Assembly (NCBI RefSeq): GCF_023168145.1
Contig: NZ_BQYK01000003.1
Span: forward strand, 51,480 to 115,479
Origin: Sporosarcina sp. NCCP-2222
Lineage (GTDB): Bacteria > Bacillota > Bacilli > Bacillales_A > Planococcaceae
Length of the DNA stretch: 64,000 bases
Direction of reading: 5' to 3'
Part shown: positions 45,965 through 55,667 of the stretch, piece after piece
Position numbering within the stretch: position 1 is the first letter of the stretch
Layout of the letters: each line of letters begins with the position of its first letter
Notes under the pieces: model-generated
Database searches by the model: none
What the model was told of the DNA's origin: nothing
Seen by the model: only the letters and a program-made list of their open reading frames with translations
Translations under genes and position numbers: made by a program

Positions 45965-47625
45965 TATGATTCAGCTCCTTCCTGTCGCTCATCTTTCGAC
46001 TCTTTGTCTTGTCGATCCATATAAGCAGGCAACTCCGATGCATCTTTTACTGCGTTTAATTCCTTTTTCAGAGAAAACCAGTTTTTATTCGTATGGGCTG
46101 CGACCAAAAGTTGCTGATCTGCCCCTTTTTGAATCCAAATTCTTCGATGGTTCCAATAAGAACCCATAATGACGCCAATCATAAAGATGATGCCGCCCAA
46201 CAGCAGGATATATAATGTCTTGTCCTTGCGTATTGTAAAGCCCGAAATATCGCGAGTATCCGCGCTCACAAATTTTACTTTATACGCATTTTCTTCCGTC
46301 TCCAATGTTTGCTGGATGGCTACAAAGCTTTTTTCACCTTTCGGCTTTTCGGGTGTTGTCATTTTAAAGATAAAAGCCGGGTTATTTGGAATTGGTGATT
46401 TGGAAACCGGTTCACCGTCTTTAATGCCGTCGTAATCAGCGTAATATTCCAGTAATTCTACTTTTGCACCATTGTCTAACTCGTACGTTCCTTTTGGATC
46501 ATCCAATTCGATTGTGAACTCTCCAAACGACTTATCCGTTGATTTTTCAATCAATTGCATCGTCATGGATTTCAATTCACTTAACCGATAATCCATTTGG
46601 AATACATTATAGCCATCAAACTTAAGCGGTTTATTTACAACAATCGAATAATCCTTAACATACTCCAAGTCCTCAGAACCAGGCAAGGATCCTTCTTTTT
46701 CTTTATAAAGAGTGACGTCCGTTTGAAAGTTCTTCACGATAGGGCCATTGCGATCCAGGGCTTCCCCGAAGACAGCATTGGCATCCTCTTTCGTATACGT
46801 TTCTAGTTTAAAATCCTTACTTTTCAAGAAATAGCCTGGCGCACCGGTAACATTGCGAAGCTCCCCTTCACGAATCCACATTGTTTCATCCACATAGAAA
46901 CCTGGAATCCCCCGCAATAATACGCCAAACAAGAAAATAATAAGTCCGGTATGATTTACATATGGGCCCCAACGTGAAAAACGGTTCTTCTCAGCGAGAA
47001 TCGCTCCGTCTTCCATCTTGACGTTATATTTCATTTCCTTCAGGGCAGCTTCTGCTTTCATCAACGATTCATCCGGATCGGCTGCTTTTCCTTCACCAAA
47101 GATCCGTTGGCGTTTCATAAAGGACACATGGCGTTTCGTCCTTTGCTTCTTTAAAGATTTATAAAGCGGAACGACACGGTCAACGCTTGCGATGATAATG
47201 GATGTTCCCAGCATGCCGATAAGGATTTTGAACCACCAGCTGTTGTACATATCATAAAATCCAAGCTTGTAATAGAGCGTCCCAAAGAAACTATATGTTT
47301 TTTCATAATAAGCCAGGTATTCAGCGTCTGTCGCGTTGACTGAAGTGACTGGGGCATATAGCTTCTGAGGAAAGATGGTACCGATTGCAGAAGTTACTAA
47401 TACCGCAACAATAATACTGACCCCAACTTTGACGCTCGAGAAAAAATTCCAGATTTTATCAATGATCGACTTGTTATACGTCTGAGATCTCCTGGCCGAT
47501 CCTTCATATCTCATATCGACAACTTGACTTTTTTCTGCCTCTTCGGTCAATGGCCGGCCACAAGCCTCACATAAGACAGTGCCGAAAGGGTTTTCATGAC
47601 CGCATTGACATTTGATTTTGCTCAT
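45964..47625 (-). CDS. resB: Cytochrome c biogenesis protein ResB
   Basis: Large membrane partner of ResC, 553 residues, binding apocytochrome and haem. The N-terminus has a zinc-ribbon-like [18 protein letters not shown]. Transmembrane helices near 66-88, 124-146, 213-230 and 482-502 surround a large extracytoplasmic domain. Together with ResC it should attach haem to QcrC. ATG follows AAGGAG. Confidence 0.94.
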   Translation of the reverse strand: MSKIKCQCGHENPFGTVLCEACGRPLTEEAEKSQVVDMRYEGSARRSQTYNKSIIDKIWNFFSSVKVGVSIIVAVLVTSAIGTIFPQKLYAPVTSVNATDAEYLAYYEKTYSFFGTLYYKLGFYDMYNSWWFKILIGMLGTSIIIASVDRVVPLYKSLKKQRTKRHVSFMKRQRIFGEGKAADPDESLMKAEAALKEMKYNVKMEDGAILAEKNRFSRWGPYVNHTGLIIFLFGVLLRGIPGFYVDETMWIREGELRNVTGAPGYFLKSKDFKLETYTKEDANAVFGEALDRNGPIVKNFQTDVTLYKEKEGSLPGSEDLEYVKDYSIVVNKPLKFDGYNVFQMDYRLSELKSMTMQLIEKSTDKSFGEFTIELDDPKGTYELDNGAKVELLEYYADYDGIKDGEPVSKSPIPNNPAFIFKMTTPEKPKGEKSFVAIQQTLETEENAYKVKFVSADTRDISGFTIRKDKTLYILLLGGIIFMIGVIMGSYWNHRRIWIQKGADQQLLVAAHTNKNWFSLKKELNAVKDASELPAYMDRQDKESKDERQEGAES

Positions 47626-47642
47626 AGCTAACGTACTCCTTA

Positions 47643-48173
47643 TCAGGGTTGAATACTTTCCATATACGACTTGATTTCCTCCTTGGACATTTCACTCTTT
47701 AGAATTTTGACGATCTTGCCATTTTTATCAATCAAGAAAGTCGTTGGAAGCGGCTGGATATTGTATGCTTCCTTCACATCTTTTGTCTTGTCAATCAAGA
47801 CCGGGAATGTCAAATCGTATTGATTACGGAAGGATTCCACCTTCAGTTTTGGCTCTCCGACATTAACGGATAACACGTGAACTCCCTTGTCCGTAAATTC
47901 CTTGTAATAATCTTCAATATACGGCATTTCTTTTTTACAAGGAGGACACCAAGTTCCCCAAAAATTCAGGAACACTCCTTGTCCTTCATAATCAGACAGG
48001 CGGTGTTTATTGCCTTCCAAGTCAACGAGCTCAAAGTCTGGAGCTTTGTCCCCTACTTCCAGCACTTTCACTTTATCCTTTGAAACGATGGAAAAAATAA
48101 TTGCCAATGCCAGCAATATGAGGACGACAGCTCTGATGATCAAGCGTTTCGTTTTTTTATTCGCCTTGGCCAC
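47643..48173 (-). CDS. resA: Thiol-disulfide oxidoreductase ResA
   Basis: Membrane-anchored thioredoxin-fold protein (176 residues) that reduces the CxxCH disulfide of apocytochrome c before haem attachment. N-terminal anchor about residues 10-27; active site FWGTWCPPCKKEMP near residue 74. GTG start after TAGGAGG. First gene of resABC. Confidence 0.95.
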   Translation of the reverse strand: MAKANKKTKRLIIRAVVLILLALAIIFSIVSKDKVKVLEVGDKAPDFELVDLEGNKHRLSDYEGQGVFLNFWGTWCPPCKKEMPYIEDYYKEFTDKGVHVLSVNVGEPKLKVESFRNQYDLTFPVLIDKTKDVKEAYNIQPLPTTFLIDKNGKIVKILKSEMSKEEIKSYMESIQP

Positions 48174-48210
48174 TGTTCAGCCTCCTAACGATAAATGAGT
48201 TCTAAATTCG

Positions 48211-48264
48211 ATTATAACAAATGTAACCTGTTAAAAAAGTTGAAGTCGTGATAGCTTTGTGAAC
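48211..48264 (-). promoter_or_regulatory. resA promoter region with ResD-like box
   Basis: A perfect TATAAT -10 box (48216-48211, minus strand) lacks a good -35, as at activator-dependent promoters. TTTGTGAAC on the plus strand at 48256-48264, centred about 56 bases upstream of the predicted start, repeats the motif seen before qcrA. Confidence 0.5.
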
Positions 48265-48276
48265 ATTTCGGGAAAC

Positions 48277-49011
48277 TCAGTGACCGATTTTGCCTGTTTC
48301 CGCAAGCACCCGCAGCTGTTTCACTTCATGGGTCGTCAATTCCCGTGCTTCTCCCGCATTCATGCCATATGTCGTCAAGGTGCCAAATGACTCCCTTTTC
48401 AACTTCAAAACAGGGCAGCCGATTGCATCGAACATGCGGCGCACTTGCCTGTTTCTTCCTTCATGAATGGTAATTTCAACAATGGCAGTACCTGTTTTTT
48501 TATCTACCGATTGCATCTTCACCTTCGCTGGAGCTGTCATTCCGTCTTCTAGTTCAATGCCGCGTTCCAATTTTTTTAGCAGTTCCCGGTTTGGAATGCC
48601 TTTTACCTTCGCCACGTATGTTTTATGGATTTTAAATTTCGGATGCGTCATCAAGTACGAGAACTCCCCATCATTGGTCAACAAAATGACCCCAGATGTA
48701 TCATAATCCAGTCTTCCGACAGGGAAAATACGTTCCTCAACATGAGGAAGCAAGTCCAGTACAGTCTTTCTTCCTTTGTCATCCTCTACCGTCGAGATAT
48801 AACCGCGAGGTTTATAAAGCAAATAATAAACATTCCGTTCTTTAACTAACTCCACGCCTTCCACTTCAACAGAATCGGATTTGGAAACCTTCGTTCCGAG
48901 TTCCCTAATAACAACTCCGTTCACTTTCACTTTACCTTCCAGTATGAGTGTTTCCGCTTTTCTGCGAGAAGCAACTCCTGCCTGTGCCAATACTTTTTGT
49001 AGTCTTTCCAA
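48277..49011 (-). CDS. rluB: 23S rRNA pseudouridine synthase RluB
   Basis: Protein of 244 residues with an N-terminal S4 RNA-binding domain (LQKVLAQAGVASRRKAETLI) and a catalytic domain with the active aspartate in GRLDYDTSGVILLTNDG. In bacteria this family modifies helix 89 region of 23S rRNA (U2605 in E. coli numbering). TTG start after GGAAGGTG. In B. subtilis spmB lies just upstream; here it is dacB. Confidence 0.93.
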   Translation of the reverse strand: MERLQKVLAQAGVASRRKAETLILEGKVKVNGVVIRELGTKVSKSDSVEVEGVELVKERNVYYLLYKPRGYISTVEDDKGRKTVLDLLPHVEERIFPVGRLDYDTSGVILLTNDGEFSYLMTHPKFKIHKTYVAKVKGIPNRELLKKLERGIELEDGMTAPAKVKMQSVDKKTGTAIVEITIHEGRNRQVRRMFDAIGCPVLKLKRESFGTLTTYGMNAGEARELTTHEVKQLRVLAETGKIGH

Positions 49012-49071
49012 ACTTCGTCACCTTCCTTCTTTCCTCAAAAAATTATGTCACACTTCCATGAAAATGAAAAG

Positions 49072-49097
49072 AAGACTGACCTAAAGAAGGCAGTCTT
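49072..49097 (-). terminator. Terminator of scpA-scpB-dacB
   Basis: AAGACTG-CTT pairs with AGG-CAGTCTT around CTTT, followed on the minus strand by CTTTTCATTTT. Confidence 0.75.
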
Positions 49098-49161
49098 ACG
49101 GAATTTGTCATAATTACGACGTATTTACGTATGTTGGTTTGCGTAGCTGTCGTGCGATTTA

Positions 49162-50160
49162 TTATTGATGAATAGTAATATCAGTTGTGATAATCGGCTG
49201 ATTATCAAACGAAACTGTCCATGAGCCGGTGCTGATTTTCTCTTTCCCTCGAGGGATCCTGACAAAATGGGTAATCCGTTCTTTTTCATCCGGCGACAGA
49301 AGCACTTTGATCGGCTCATCCAATTCTCCCTCAACGCCAGGCAGTATGGAATATTTCCCTTTCTTCGCGACTGTCACTAAATCATAATCTTTGAATGTCT
49401 GATTGGCAAGATCCGTATGATCTTTCCAATCATCCCCATCATTCAAAGTTACGATAATAATTTTCTTTCCATCCCTTTCGAAGTAAGTGGCCAATGTTCG
49501 GCCTGCCACTTTCGTAAAGCCGGTCTTTCCTGCTTTAACATCGGGATTAGTATGAATGAGACGATGTTTATTGCTCCAACTCCGAACATCCCCATCCTTC
49601 CCTTTGTAAATATAGGACTTGGAAGAAGCGATTTTTCTGAATTCATCATTTTGCATGGCGAAATAAAGCATTTTTGCTGTGTCATAAGCTGTTGATAGAT
49701 GTTCATCATGGTGAAGACCCGATGGATTCATGAATTTCGTATCCTTCAGTCCATAATAAAGGGCTTTTTCATTCATCATATCGACAAAGCCCTCCAACGA
49801 GCCCCCCGCATGTTCTGCAAGGGCATAGGCCGCATCATTGCCAGACCTTAACATAAGGCCGTGCAGCAATGCTTCACTTGGCATCTTCGCCCCTTGCACT
49901 GTATAGATGGACGATCCCTCGGCAGAAGCTGCTTCCGGGGAAATGGTAATATCGCCCGAAGCCCCGCTTTCTACAAACGTGAACGCCGTCCAAATTTTTG
50001 TCAAACTCGCAATCGGCAATCTCGCATTCTCGTTGTGGCCTTGCAATAGTCTTCCCGTCTCTGCGTCAATTACCGCCCACGCCTGCCCTGAGGCCGCTTC
50101 CTTCGGTGTTGCAGCAAAAAGAACAACTAGAAAAAGCACGACAGCAAATGCTCGCCTCAA
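49162..50160 (-). CDS. dacB: D-alanyl-D-alanine carboxypeptidase (DacB/DacF-like)
   Basis: Secreted low-molecular-mass penicillin-binding protein, peptidase S11, 332 residues. Signal peptide about residues 1-24. Active-site motifs: SLTK (52-55), SGN (106-108) and KTG (212-214). A beta-rich C-terminal domain follows. Removes terminal D-alanine from peptidoglycan; its position matches sporulation gene dacB of B. subtilis, which is longer (382). TTG start overlaps the scpB stop (TTGA), coupling it to scpAB. Assignment to dacB and not dacF rests on gene order. Confidence 0.82.
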   Translation of the reverse strand: MRRAFAVVLFLVVLFAATPKEAASGQAWAVIDAETGRLLQGHNENARLPIASLTKIWTAFTFVESGASGDITISPEAASAEGSSIYTVQGAKMPSEALLHGLMLRSGNDAAYALAEHAGGSLEGFVDMMNEKALYYGLKDTKFMNPSGLHHDEHLSTAYDTAKMLYFAMQNDEFRKIASSKSYIYKGKDGDVRSWSNKHRLIHTNPDVKAGKTGFTKVAGRTLATYFERDGKKIIIVTLNDGDDWKDHTDLANQTFKDYDLVTVAKKGKYSILPGVEGELDEPIKVLLSPDEKERITHFVRIPRGKEKISTGSWTVSFDNQPIITTDITIHQ

Positions 50161-50768
50161 TCAATGATTCCCCCTTCATCTTCTTGCATATTAAATGCTT
50201 CTTGGAACTTCGTCATGAATAAATCGGTATCTTCCTGCTCCCCTTCCTCTACTTCGGTCAGTGGCGGCAGGCCGTCGATCGACTCCAGTCCGAAACGGTC
50301 CAAAAACAGCTCAGTCGTACCATAGAGAATTGGTCGGCCACTCCCTTCCAGTCTCCCTTTTTCCATAATGAATCCTTTGGCCACCAGTGTCTGTAACGGG
50401 CCTTCTGACTTGACCCCGCGCAAATCATCTATTTCCACACGAGTGACCGGCTGCTTATATGCAATGATGGCCAGCACTTCCATTGATGCTTGTGTCATGG
50501 ATTTTGGAGAAGGGTTTTCAAGCATCTTCGTGATGTCGCCTGCAAATTCACCTTTTGTGACTAATCTGTACCTCCCTCCATACTTCCGCAGAGTGATACC
50601 AGCATCTTGGCGATTTTCATATCGTTCCTGCAATTGATCGAGCAGCGTTTCTGCGTTCGCTTTCGTCGAATCAATAATTGCTGCTATTTGTTCGGGTGCT
50701 AGCCCATCATCACCGGCGACAAATAGTAAACTTTCAATTCTTCCATGCATTACTTCGTCTTCATTCAT
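50157..50768 (-). CDS. scpB: Segregation and condensation protein B
   Basis: Winged-helix (kite) subunit that binds the kleisin ScpA in the SMC condensin complex. 203 residues with two wHTH domains; conserved ESLLFVAGDDGL and VLAIIAYKQPVTRVEIDDLRG. ATG 50768 follows GGAGGG by eight bases; the longer frame to 50789 is rejected. Sits between scpA and dacB with minimal gaps. Confidence 0.95.
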   Translation of the reverse strand: MNEDEVMHGRIESLLFVAGDDGLAPEQIAAIIDSTKANAETLLDQLQERYENRQDAGITLRKYGGRYRLVTKGEFAGDITKMLENPSPKSMTQASMEVLAIIAYKQPVTRVEIDDLRGVKSEGPLQTLVAKGFIMEKGRLEGSGRPILYGTTELFLDRFGLESIDGLPPLTEVEEGEQEDTDLFMTKFQEAFNMQEDEGGIID

Positions 50769-50769
50769 T

Positions 50770-51519
50770 TCAGCTGCCCTCCTGTCCAAAAGAAATTGTT
50801 AATTGCTGAAAGTTTTCATTCTGCCAAACTAGCACGTCCATTCGCTTCATCAGCTCGAGCAAGGATAGAAAAGAAACGACTAGATCCGTCAGATCCCCTT
50901 CAACAAATAGTTCATCAAAATAGCAAGTCCCGCCTTTTTTCTTCAGTATGGCGACAATGTCATCCATTTTCTCATCTACCGATAACTCCGCCTTGGTGAT
51001 ACTGGCAGTAAGCGGCACTCGCAGCCGTTTCCGTTGAAGCATTTTCTGAAACGCGCCAATCAAATCAAACACATTGAGCTGTTCATCTGGTGGAGGGGCA
51101 GCCACTTCCCCATAATGAGATAAATCTTCGGGCATTTTTGTAAAATGGATGGCCCGTTCGTCAGCAGACTCCTTCAATTGATTTGCCGCTTCCTTATATT
51201 TCTTATACTCCATCAGCCGGGCAACCAATTCTTCCCGCGGATCTTCTTCATATTCGAAATCCTGATGTTCGTCCAATCCATCTTCCTCGTGGACCGGCAA
51301 TAGCATTTTACTCTTAATTTCAATCAATGTTGCTGCCAATACTAGGTATTCACTTAATTCATCCAGTTGAAGGACTCGCATCGTATGTATGTGTTCAATG
51401 TATTGATTCGTCAATTCCGCCATCGGGATATCATAGATATCTATTTCAAGTCGATTGATTAAATGCAATAATAGATCAAGAGGCCCTTCAAAAACCTCCA
51501 GCTTTACTTTGTAGGCCAT
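50770..51519 (-). CDS. scpA: Segregation and condensation protein A (kleisin)
   Basis: Kleisin of 249 residues bridging the SMC heads. N-terminal FEGPLDLLLHLINRLEIDIYDIPMAELT is the family hallmark; the C-terminal winged helix lies at about 180-245. First gene of scpA-scpB-dacB, divergent from the DUF309 gene. Confidence 0.95.
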   Translation of the reverse strand: MAYKVKLEVFEGPLDLLLHLINRLEIDIYDIPMAELTNQYIEHIHTMRVLQLDELSEYLVLAATLIEIKSKMLLPVHEEDGLDEHQDFEYEEDPREELVARLMEYKKYKEAANQLKESADERAIHFTKMPEDLSHYGEVAAPPPDEQLNVFDLIGAFQKMLQRKRLRVPLTASITKAELSVDEKMDDIVAILKKKGGTCYFDELFVEGDLTDLVVSFLSLLELMKRMDVLVWQNENFQQLTISFGQEGS

Positions 51520-51575
51520 ATGCCCATCCCACCCTAATTACGAAATTGATAGATGTACCGGAAGGGAGAAGAACA

Positions 51576-52079
51576 ATGCACCCATACCATCATCCACTGT
51601 TTATACATTTTATTGTTTATTTCAACCGGAATCAAGATTACTTTGAATGCCATGAAGTGCTTGAGGAATATTGGAAATCCATTCCTGGAGCTGATAAAGA
51701 GCATCCTCTCACCGCTTTCATCCTGCTGGCAACCGGTTTATATCATTGGCGTCGGGGCAATTTCAAGGGAGCTATCCGCACACTCGTCAAAGCAGAAAGA
51801 CGAATGCTTGCATTCCCTCCTCTATTCCGCCAAGAAATTGATTTTGAACAGCTTTTGAACGATCTGAAGCATTCTCTCGAGTCGGTACGCGAGGAAAAGC
51901 CATTCAGCGCATTCCCACTCCATTTGCACTCCGGCATGCTTCTCAAAAGCACTACGCTGGAAGTAACTCAAATGGATCTGTTGCCAGCAAACAGCAATGC
52001 TATCATTCATAAACATATGCTGAGAGACAGGACTGATATTCTTATAAGCAGACAAAAAAAGAAAAGGGGCAGAAATTAA
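51576..52079 (+). CDS. ypuF: DUF309 family protein (YpuF-like)
   Basis: Soluble helical protein of 167 residues. The DUF309 signature is visible as YFECHEVLEEYWKS followed by FILLATGLYHWRRGNFKGAIRTL. Function unknown; it is next to scpA in many Bacillales. ATG 51576 follows GGAAGGGAG. Its end overlaps the end of convergent ribT by four bases. Confidence 0.84.
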   Translation: MHPYHHPLFIHFIVYFNRNQDYFECHEVLEEYWKSIPGADKEHPLTAFILLATGLYHWRRGNFKGAIRTLVKAERRMLAFPPLFRQEIDFEQLLNDLKHSLESVREEKPFSAFPLHLHSGMLLKSTTLEVTQMDLLPANSNAIIHKHMLRDRTDILISRQKKKRGRN

Positions 52080-52438
52080 TCTGCTCCTTCCTTTTCCATA
52101 CACTTTTTCATAAATCGTTCTGTCTGCTCTGTGCTTTTGCATTCCAAATCCGGAAAAAGTTCATGCAGCTTAGACACCATCGCAGTGCCTATTCCTTCTC
52201 CCCGGTAGGATGGATTGACAGAAAGATGTTTGACCGTGTAGGCGTCATCTTCCAATTCAATCCCTATCACACCTATATAATCGTCATGATCTTTCAATAA
52301 AAATAACTGGGATTGTTCATCCGATTCATATTGCTGTACTGTTTCCTGCAATTTTTTCACGGATTTCTCACCTGGCATATAGGACAGTAATCCCATGGCG
52401 ATTTTCTCATGTGCTTTTTTATACCGTAAAAGTATCAA
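52076..52438 (-). CDS. ribT: RibT-like GNAT N-acetyltransferase
   Basis: Small acetyltransferase of 120 residues; the acetyl-CoA loop reads HLSVNPSYRGEGIGTAMV. Very like B. subtilis RibT (KKxxEKIAMGLLSxMP N-terminus), which is the last gene of the riboflavin operon. Here the ribDEAH genes are absent around it. TTG start five bases after GAAGGGA. Substrate unknown. Confidence 0.85.
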   Translation of the reverse strand: MILLRYKKAHEKIAMGLLSYMPGEKSVKKLQETVQQYESDEQSQLFLLKDHDDYIGVIGIELEDDAYTVKHLSVNPSYRGEGIGTAMVSKLHELFPDLECKSTEQTERFMKKCMEKEGAD

Positions 52439-52480
52439 TTGAATCCCTTCTTTTCAAAAATCCTTTGTCTTTCTACAGAT

Positions 52481-52508
52481 AAAAATAAACCCCGGTCAGC
52501 AATCGGGG
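52481..52508 (-). terminator. Probable terminator downstream of lysA and the small ORF
   Basis: CCCCG and CGGGG pair around nine bases, followed on the minus strand by TTTATTTTTAT. The stem is short. Confidence 0.55.
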
Positions 52509-52703
52509 GGACAACAGCAATGACCGAAAGCGAATTATACCCACCCACACGCCATATGGCAGAAAGAGTGCTGCAAATTCCGCTTCGTTTCATGCAACCC
52601 CTTTCTTAGATGTTTTACAGGATGCCTACAAACAGATTATGGAATTTATTAAGTTCATTTTATCGTACAAGAATGGCAAAGGTTTTTCAATGAGCGAGAA
52701 CGT

Positions 52704-52811
52704 TCATTTATTCGGACCGGCAAAAGGGGCAATAAAGTACCAGTAAACGACACCCCAAATGGCCGCTGCCAAAATGATGAAAAAAAATAGCATGACATTA
52801 CGGCGTCTCAT
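52704..52811 (-). CDS. Small single-pass membrane protein downstream of lysA
   Basis: A 35-residue frame starting with ATG 52811, which overlaps the lysA stop codon as ATGA, with GGAGAG just ahead. The product is MRRRN, then a hydrophobic helix from about residue 6 to 29 with several Trp and Tyr near its outer end, then APFAGPNK. Positive-inside charge predicts N-in, C-out. Composition is that of a genuine membrane helix, and the coupled start argues for translation with lysA. I do not recognise a family. A terminator lies about 200 bases further on. Confidence 0.7.
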   Translation of the reverse strand: MRRRNVMLFFFIILAAAIWGVVYWYFIAPFAGPNK

Positions 52812-54136
52812 ATTCTCTCCTCACGCCCGACCTTCTGAAGCGGAATATCCAAACGAATGATATCTTCATAAGTCTCCCGGCGCACGACGAGTTGATGCTC
52901 CCCATTCTCACAGAAGATAATTGCCGGCCGTTGAAGACGATTATAATTGCTTGCCATCGAATATGTGTAGGCGCCTGTACAAAAAACCGCTACAAGATCG
53001 CCTTCCTCCAGCTCAGCAAGAAATGCATCCTCAATCAGCTTATCTCCTGATTCACAACATTTTCCGGCAATCGTCACCTTATCGGTGTGCGGTTCCAGCA
53101 TTTTATTTGCCGTTGCAGCTGAATACTTCGCTCCGTACAACGCAGGCCGGATATTGTCGGACATGCCGCCATCCACTGCCACATAAGTGCGGACATTCGG
53201 TACTTCTTTTCGGCTTCCCGCCGTATAGAGTGTTGTGCCTGCATCCCCAACTAAAGAGCGTCCCGGTTCAATCCAGACTTCAGGAAGCGGGTATTGATGC
53301 TTCCTTGTCATAGAAAGAATGACGGATTCCATCTCTTCAACATATTGAGAAGGATGTAATGGTGCATCTTCCTCCGTATACCGGATGCCGAAACCGCCGC
53401 CGAGGTTTAATACGGGACAAATGAACTTAAAACGCTCCCGCCACTCGACCATCTTATTCATCAATGCTTCCGCCGCTAGACGAAATGCATCGGTTTCAAA
53501 AATTTGAGAACCAATGTGGCAGTGCATGCCTAACATCGTAAGATAAGGATGCTTATATAACTGCAGAAATGCATCCTCTGCCTGTCCATTATTTAAATCA
53601 AAACCAAATTTAGAGTCTTCTTGCCCAGTCGTAATATAGTCATGGGTGGAAGCATGGATGCCAGGTGTTACACGCAACAGAACATTCATGTTTTGTTGTC
53701 TGGACTCCGATATTTCCTTTAGCAATTCAATTTCTGAAAAATTATCGACGACAATGCAGCCGATCTTTTCGTCAAATGCAAATTGCAGTTCTGTGTAGCT
53801 TTTGTTGTTCCCATGAAAATGAATCCGTTGCCGCGGAAAATCGGCCGCCACTGCAGTATACAGTTCTCCACCCGATACCACGTCGAGTGAGAGGCCGAGC
53901 TCAGCAGCAATTTCATATATCGCGATAGACGAAAATGCTTTACTTGCATAAGCAACTTGAGCAGGAATACCCATTTTCTTGAATGAATCAATGAATGCGG
54001 CTGCCCGTTCTTTAAACAATTCAATATCATAGATGACGAGCGGGGTACCATACGTATGAGCTGCGTCGACTGTATCGACCCCGCCAATTGTCAAATGTCC
54101 TTTTTCATTAACAGATTGTGTACCATAAAGATGCAT
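52808..54136 (-). CDS. lysA: Diaminopimelate decarboxylase
   Basis: PLP enzyme for the last step of lysine synthesis, 442 residues. PLP lysine in VAYASKAFSS near residue 66, glycine loop LNLGGGFGIRY near 245, and the C-terminal CESGDKL block that completes the active site from the partner subunit. Between spoVAF and the small ORF. ATG follows GGGAGGAA. Confidence 0.96.
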   Translation of the reverse strand: MHLYGTQSVNEKGHLTIGGVDTVDAAHTYGTPLVIYDIELFKERAAAFIDSFKKMGIPAQVAYASKAFSSIAIYEIAAELGLSLDVVSGGELYTAVAADFPRQRIHFHGNNKSYTELQFAFDEKIGCIVVDNFSEIELLKEISESRQQNMNVLLRVTPGIHASTHDYITTGQEDSKFGFDLNNGQAEDAFLQLYKHPYLTMLGMHCHIGSQIFETDAFRLAAEALMNKMVEWRERFKFICPVLNLGGGFGIRYTEEDAPLHPSQYVEEMESVILSMTRKHQYPLPEVWIEPGRSLVGDAGTTLYTAGSRKEVPNVRTYVAVDGGMSDNIRPALYGAKYSAATANKMLEPHTDKVTIAGKCCESGDKLIEDAFLAELEEGDLVAVFCTGAYTYSMASNYNRLQRPAIIFCENGEHQLVVRRETYEDIIRLDIPLQKVGREERI

Positions 54137-54215
54137 ATCACATTCCTCCCGTCTTTTCGTTTCTCCTTACTAAACCATAGAGAAACTTTACCATAACAGA
54201 GAGGGAAGAAGCAAT

Positions 54216-55664
54216 CTACGATAGCCTATTTCGATTCGGAGAATCCGTAATGAACGGCCTTGGAGCATCGTTCGTCATCGGATATCGAATCAACACCCGT
54301 TTCATCGCATTCGGGAAGAATGGGACTAGCGGCCACATGTATGGCATACGCATTGGATGCAATGAACATAAATAATAAAAGACAACCGCGACACCAAGGA
54401 AGAATCCTGGAGCGCCAAAAATGGCAGTGCATATTAAGAGGAACAGCCGGAATATTTTTGTCGTAATACTCAATTCATAAGAAGGAATCGCAAATGTCAG
54501 TATGGCACAGACAGCCACATAGAGAACGACTTCTGCCGTAAATAGACCGACATCGATTGCCACCTGTCCTATAACGATTGCTGCAACCAATCCCATGGCT
54601 GTTGTCATAGGAGAAGGAGTATGAATGGCTGCCATCCGCAATATTTCGATTCCTACATCAGCAATTAGAATTTGTACGAACAGGGGGATTTCCCCTGCAT
54701 CATTCGGGCCAATATAATTTAAGGCGGCAGGCAAGTAATGCTGTCTGCTGGCCAGTAAGTACCAAAAAGGCAATAGGAACAGACTGGCTGCCGTCCCGAT
54801 AAGCCGCAGCCATCTGACGAATGTTCCAATGAACGGCGCCTGCCGGTACTCCTCCGCATGCTGTAGATGATGGAACAATGTGATCGGTACCAAAATGACC
54901 GAGGGAGATGTATCCACAATAATGGCAATATGACCTTCCAGCAAATGGGCGGAACAAATATCCGGACGTTCTGTATACCTGACGAATGGCATTGGGTGAA
55001 ATCTTTGCTTAAACAAAAACTCCTCCAATTCCTTATCCGTCATGGTCAACCCATCATGCTTCACTTTGTCAAGCCGTTCCCGTACATAATTTAAATGCTC
55101 TTCACTCACCGCCCCTTTAATGAAAGCGATGGCGATATCCGTTTTGCCATTAGCAGAAGTGTGATGCATTTCGAAACGGAGATCTTCCGTTCGAAGCCTT
55201 CTTCGGATCAAAGCTGTATTTAATACGATGTTTTCTGTAAATCCATCTCTCGATCCACGAATTACTTTTTCGGTATCCGGCTCTTCTGGCTGCCGTCCGG
55301 GATAGCTGCGGATATCTCCAATGAATGCGAATCCATCCGGCATGACAAAGCCCACTTGCCCACTTAAAACAGCAGTCAGAAATTCATCCCGGTCTTTGGC
55401 ATCTGTCAATGCATGATACGGAAAATAAGTTAAAAATCCTTTTGGATCGTCCCTATGGGCTTCTCCCGTCTCATAATTTTGCTGCATCTCGGTTAAAAGA
55501 GTGGTAATAATCGAACCGTCAACAAGGCCATTAATATAAAATATTAACGTTTTCATTCCCCAAAGATGAACCGTTTTTGCTGTCGCGTCATATGTCTCTT
55601 CTACGCCAAACAATTCCTGGAACCACTGCTCGCCTTCTTTTGTCGATTCGAATAATTTTGACAT
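54216..55664 (-). CDS. spoVAF: Stage V sporulation protein AF (GerA family)
   Basis: Germinant-receptor A-subunit-like protein of 482 residues. N-terminal soluble domain (about 1-280) and a C-terminal membrane part with about five helices. Features such as DGSIITTLLTEM, RGSRDGFTENIVLNTALIRRR and the PFVRYTERPDICSAHLLEGHIA block are GerA-family marks. In B. subtilis it ends the spoVAA-AF operon that moves dipicolinic acid; here it directly follows sigF without spoVAA-AE. ATG lies four bases from the sigF stop. Confidence 0.9.
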   Translation of the reverse strand: MSKLFESTKEGEQWFQELFGVEETYDATAKTVHLWGMKTLIFYINGLVDGSIITTLLTEMQQNYETGEAHRDDPKGFLTYFPYHALTDAKDRDEFLTAVLSGQVGFVMPDGFAFIGDIRSYPGRQPEEPDTEKVIRGSRDGFTENIVLNTALIRRRLRTEDLRFEMHHTSANGKTDIAIAFIKGAVSEEHLNYVRERLDKVKHDGLTMTDKELEEFLFKQRFHPMPFVRYTERPDICSAHLLEGHIAIIVDTSPSVILVPITLFHHLQHAEEYRQAPFIGTFVRWLRLIGTAASLFLLPFWYLLASRQHYLPAALNYIGPNDAGEIPLFVQILIADVGIEILRMAAIHTPSPMTTAMGLVAAIVIGQVAIDVGLFTAEVVLYVAVCAILTFAIPSYELSITTKIFRLFLLICTAIFGAPGFFLGVAVVFYYLCSLHPMRMPYMWPLVPFFPNAMKRVLIRYPMTNDAPRPFITDSPNRNRLS

Positions 55665-55667
55665 TCG

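Noticed and set aside
52520-52609. 29-codon plus-strand frame beginning MTESELYPPTRH
   Set aside because: Vaguely like the start of some nuclease-fold proteins, but too short, without a proper ribosome site, and overlapping the lysA downstream terminator region; treated as chance or an undatable remnant.
52511-52746. Longer plus-strand open frame antisense to the small membrane ORF
   Set aside because: It has no start codon with a ribosome site near its beginning, and its most protein-like part is antisense to a better-supported ORF.
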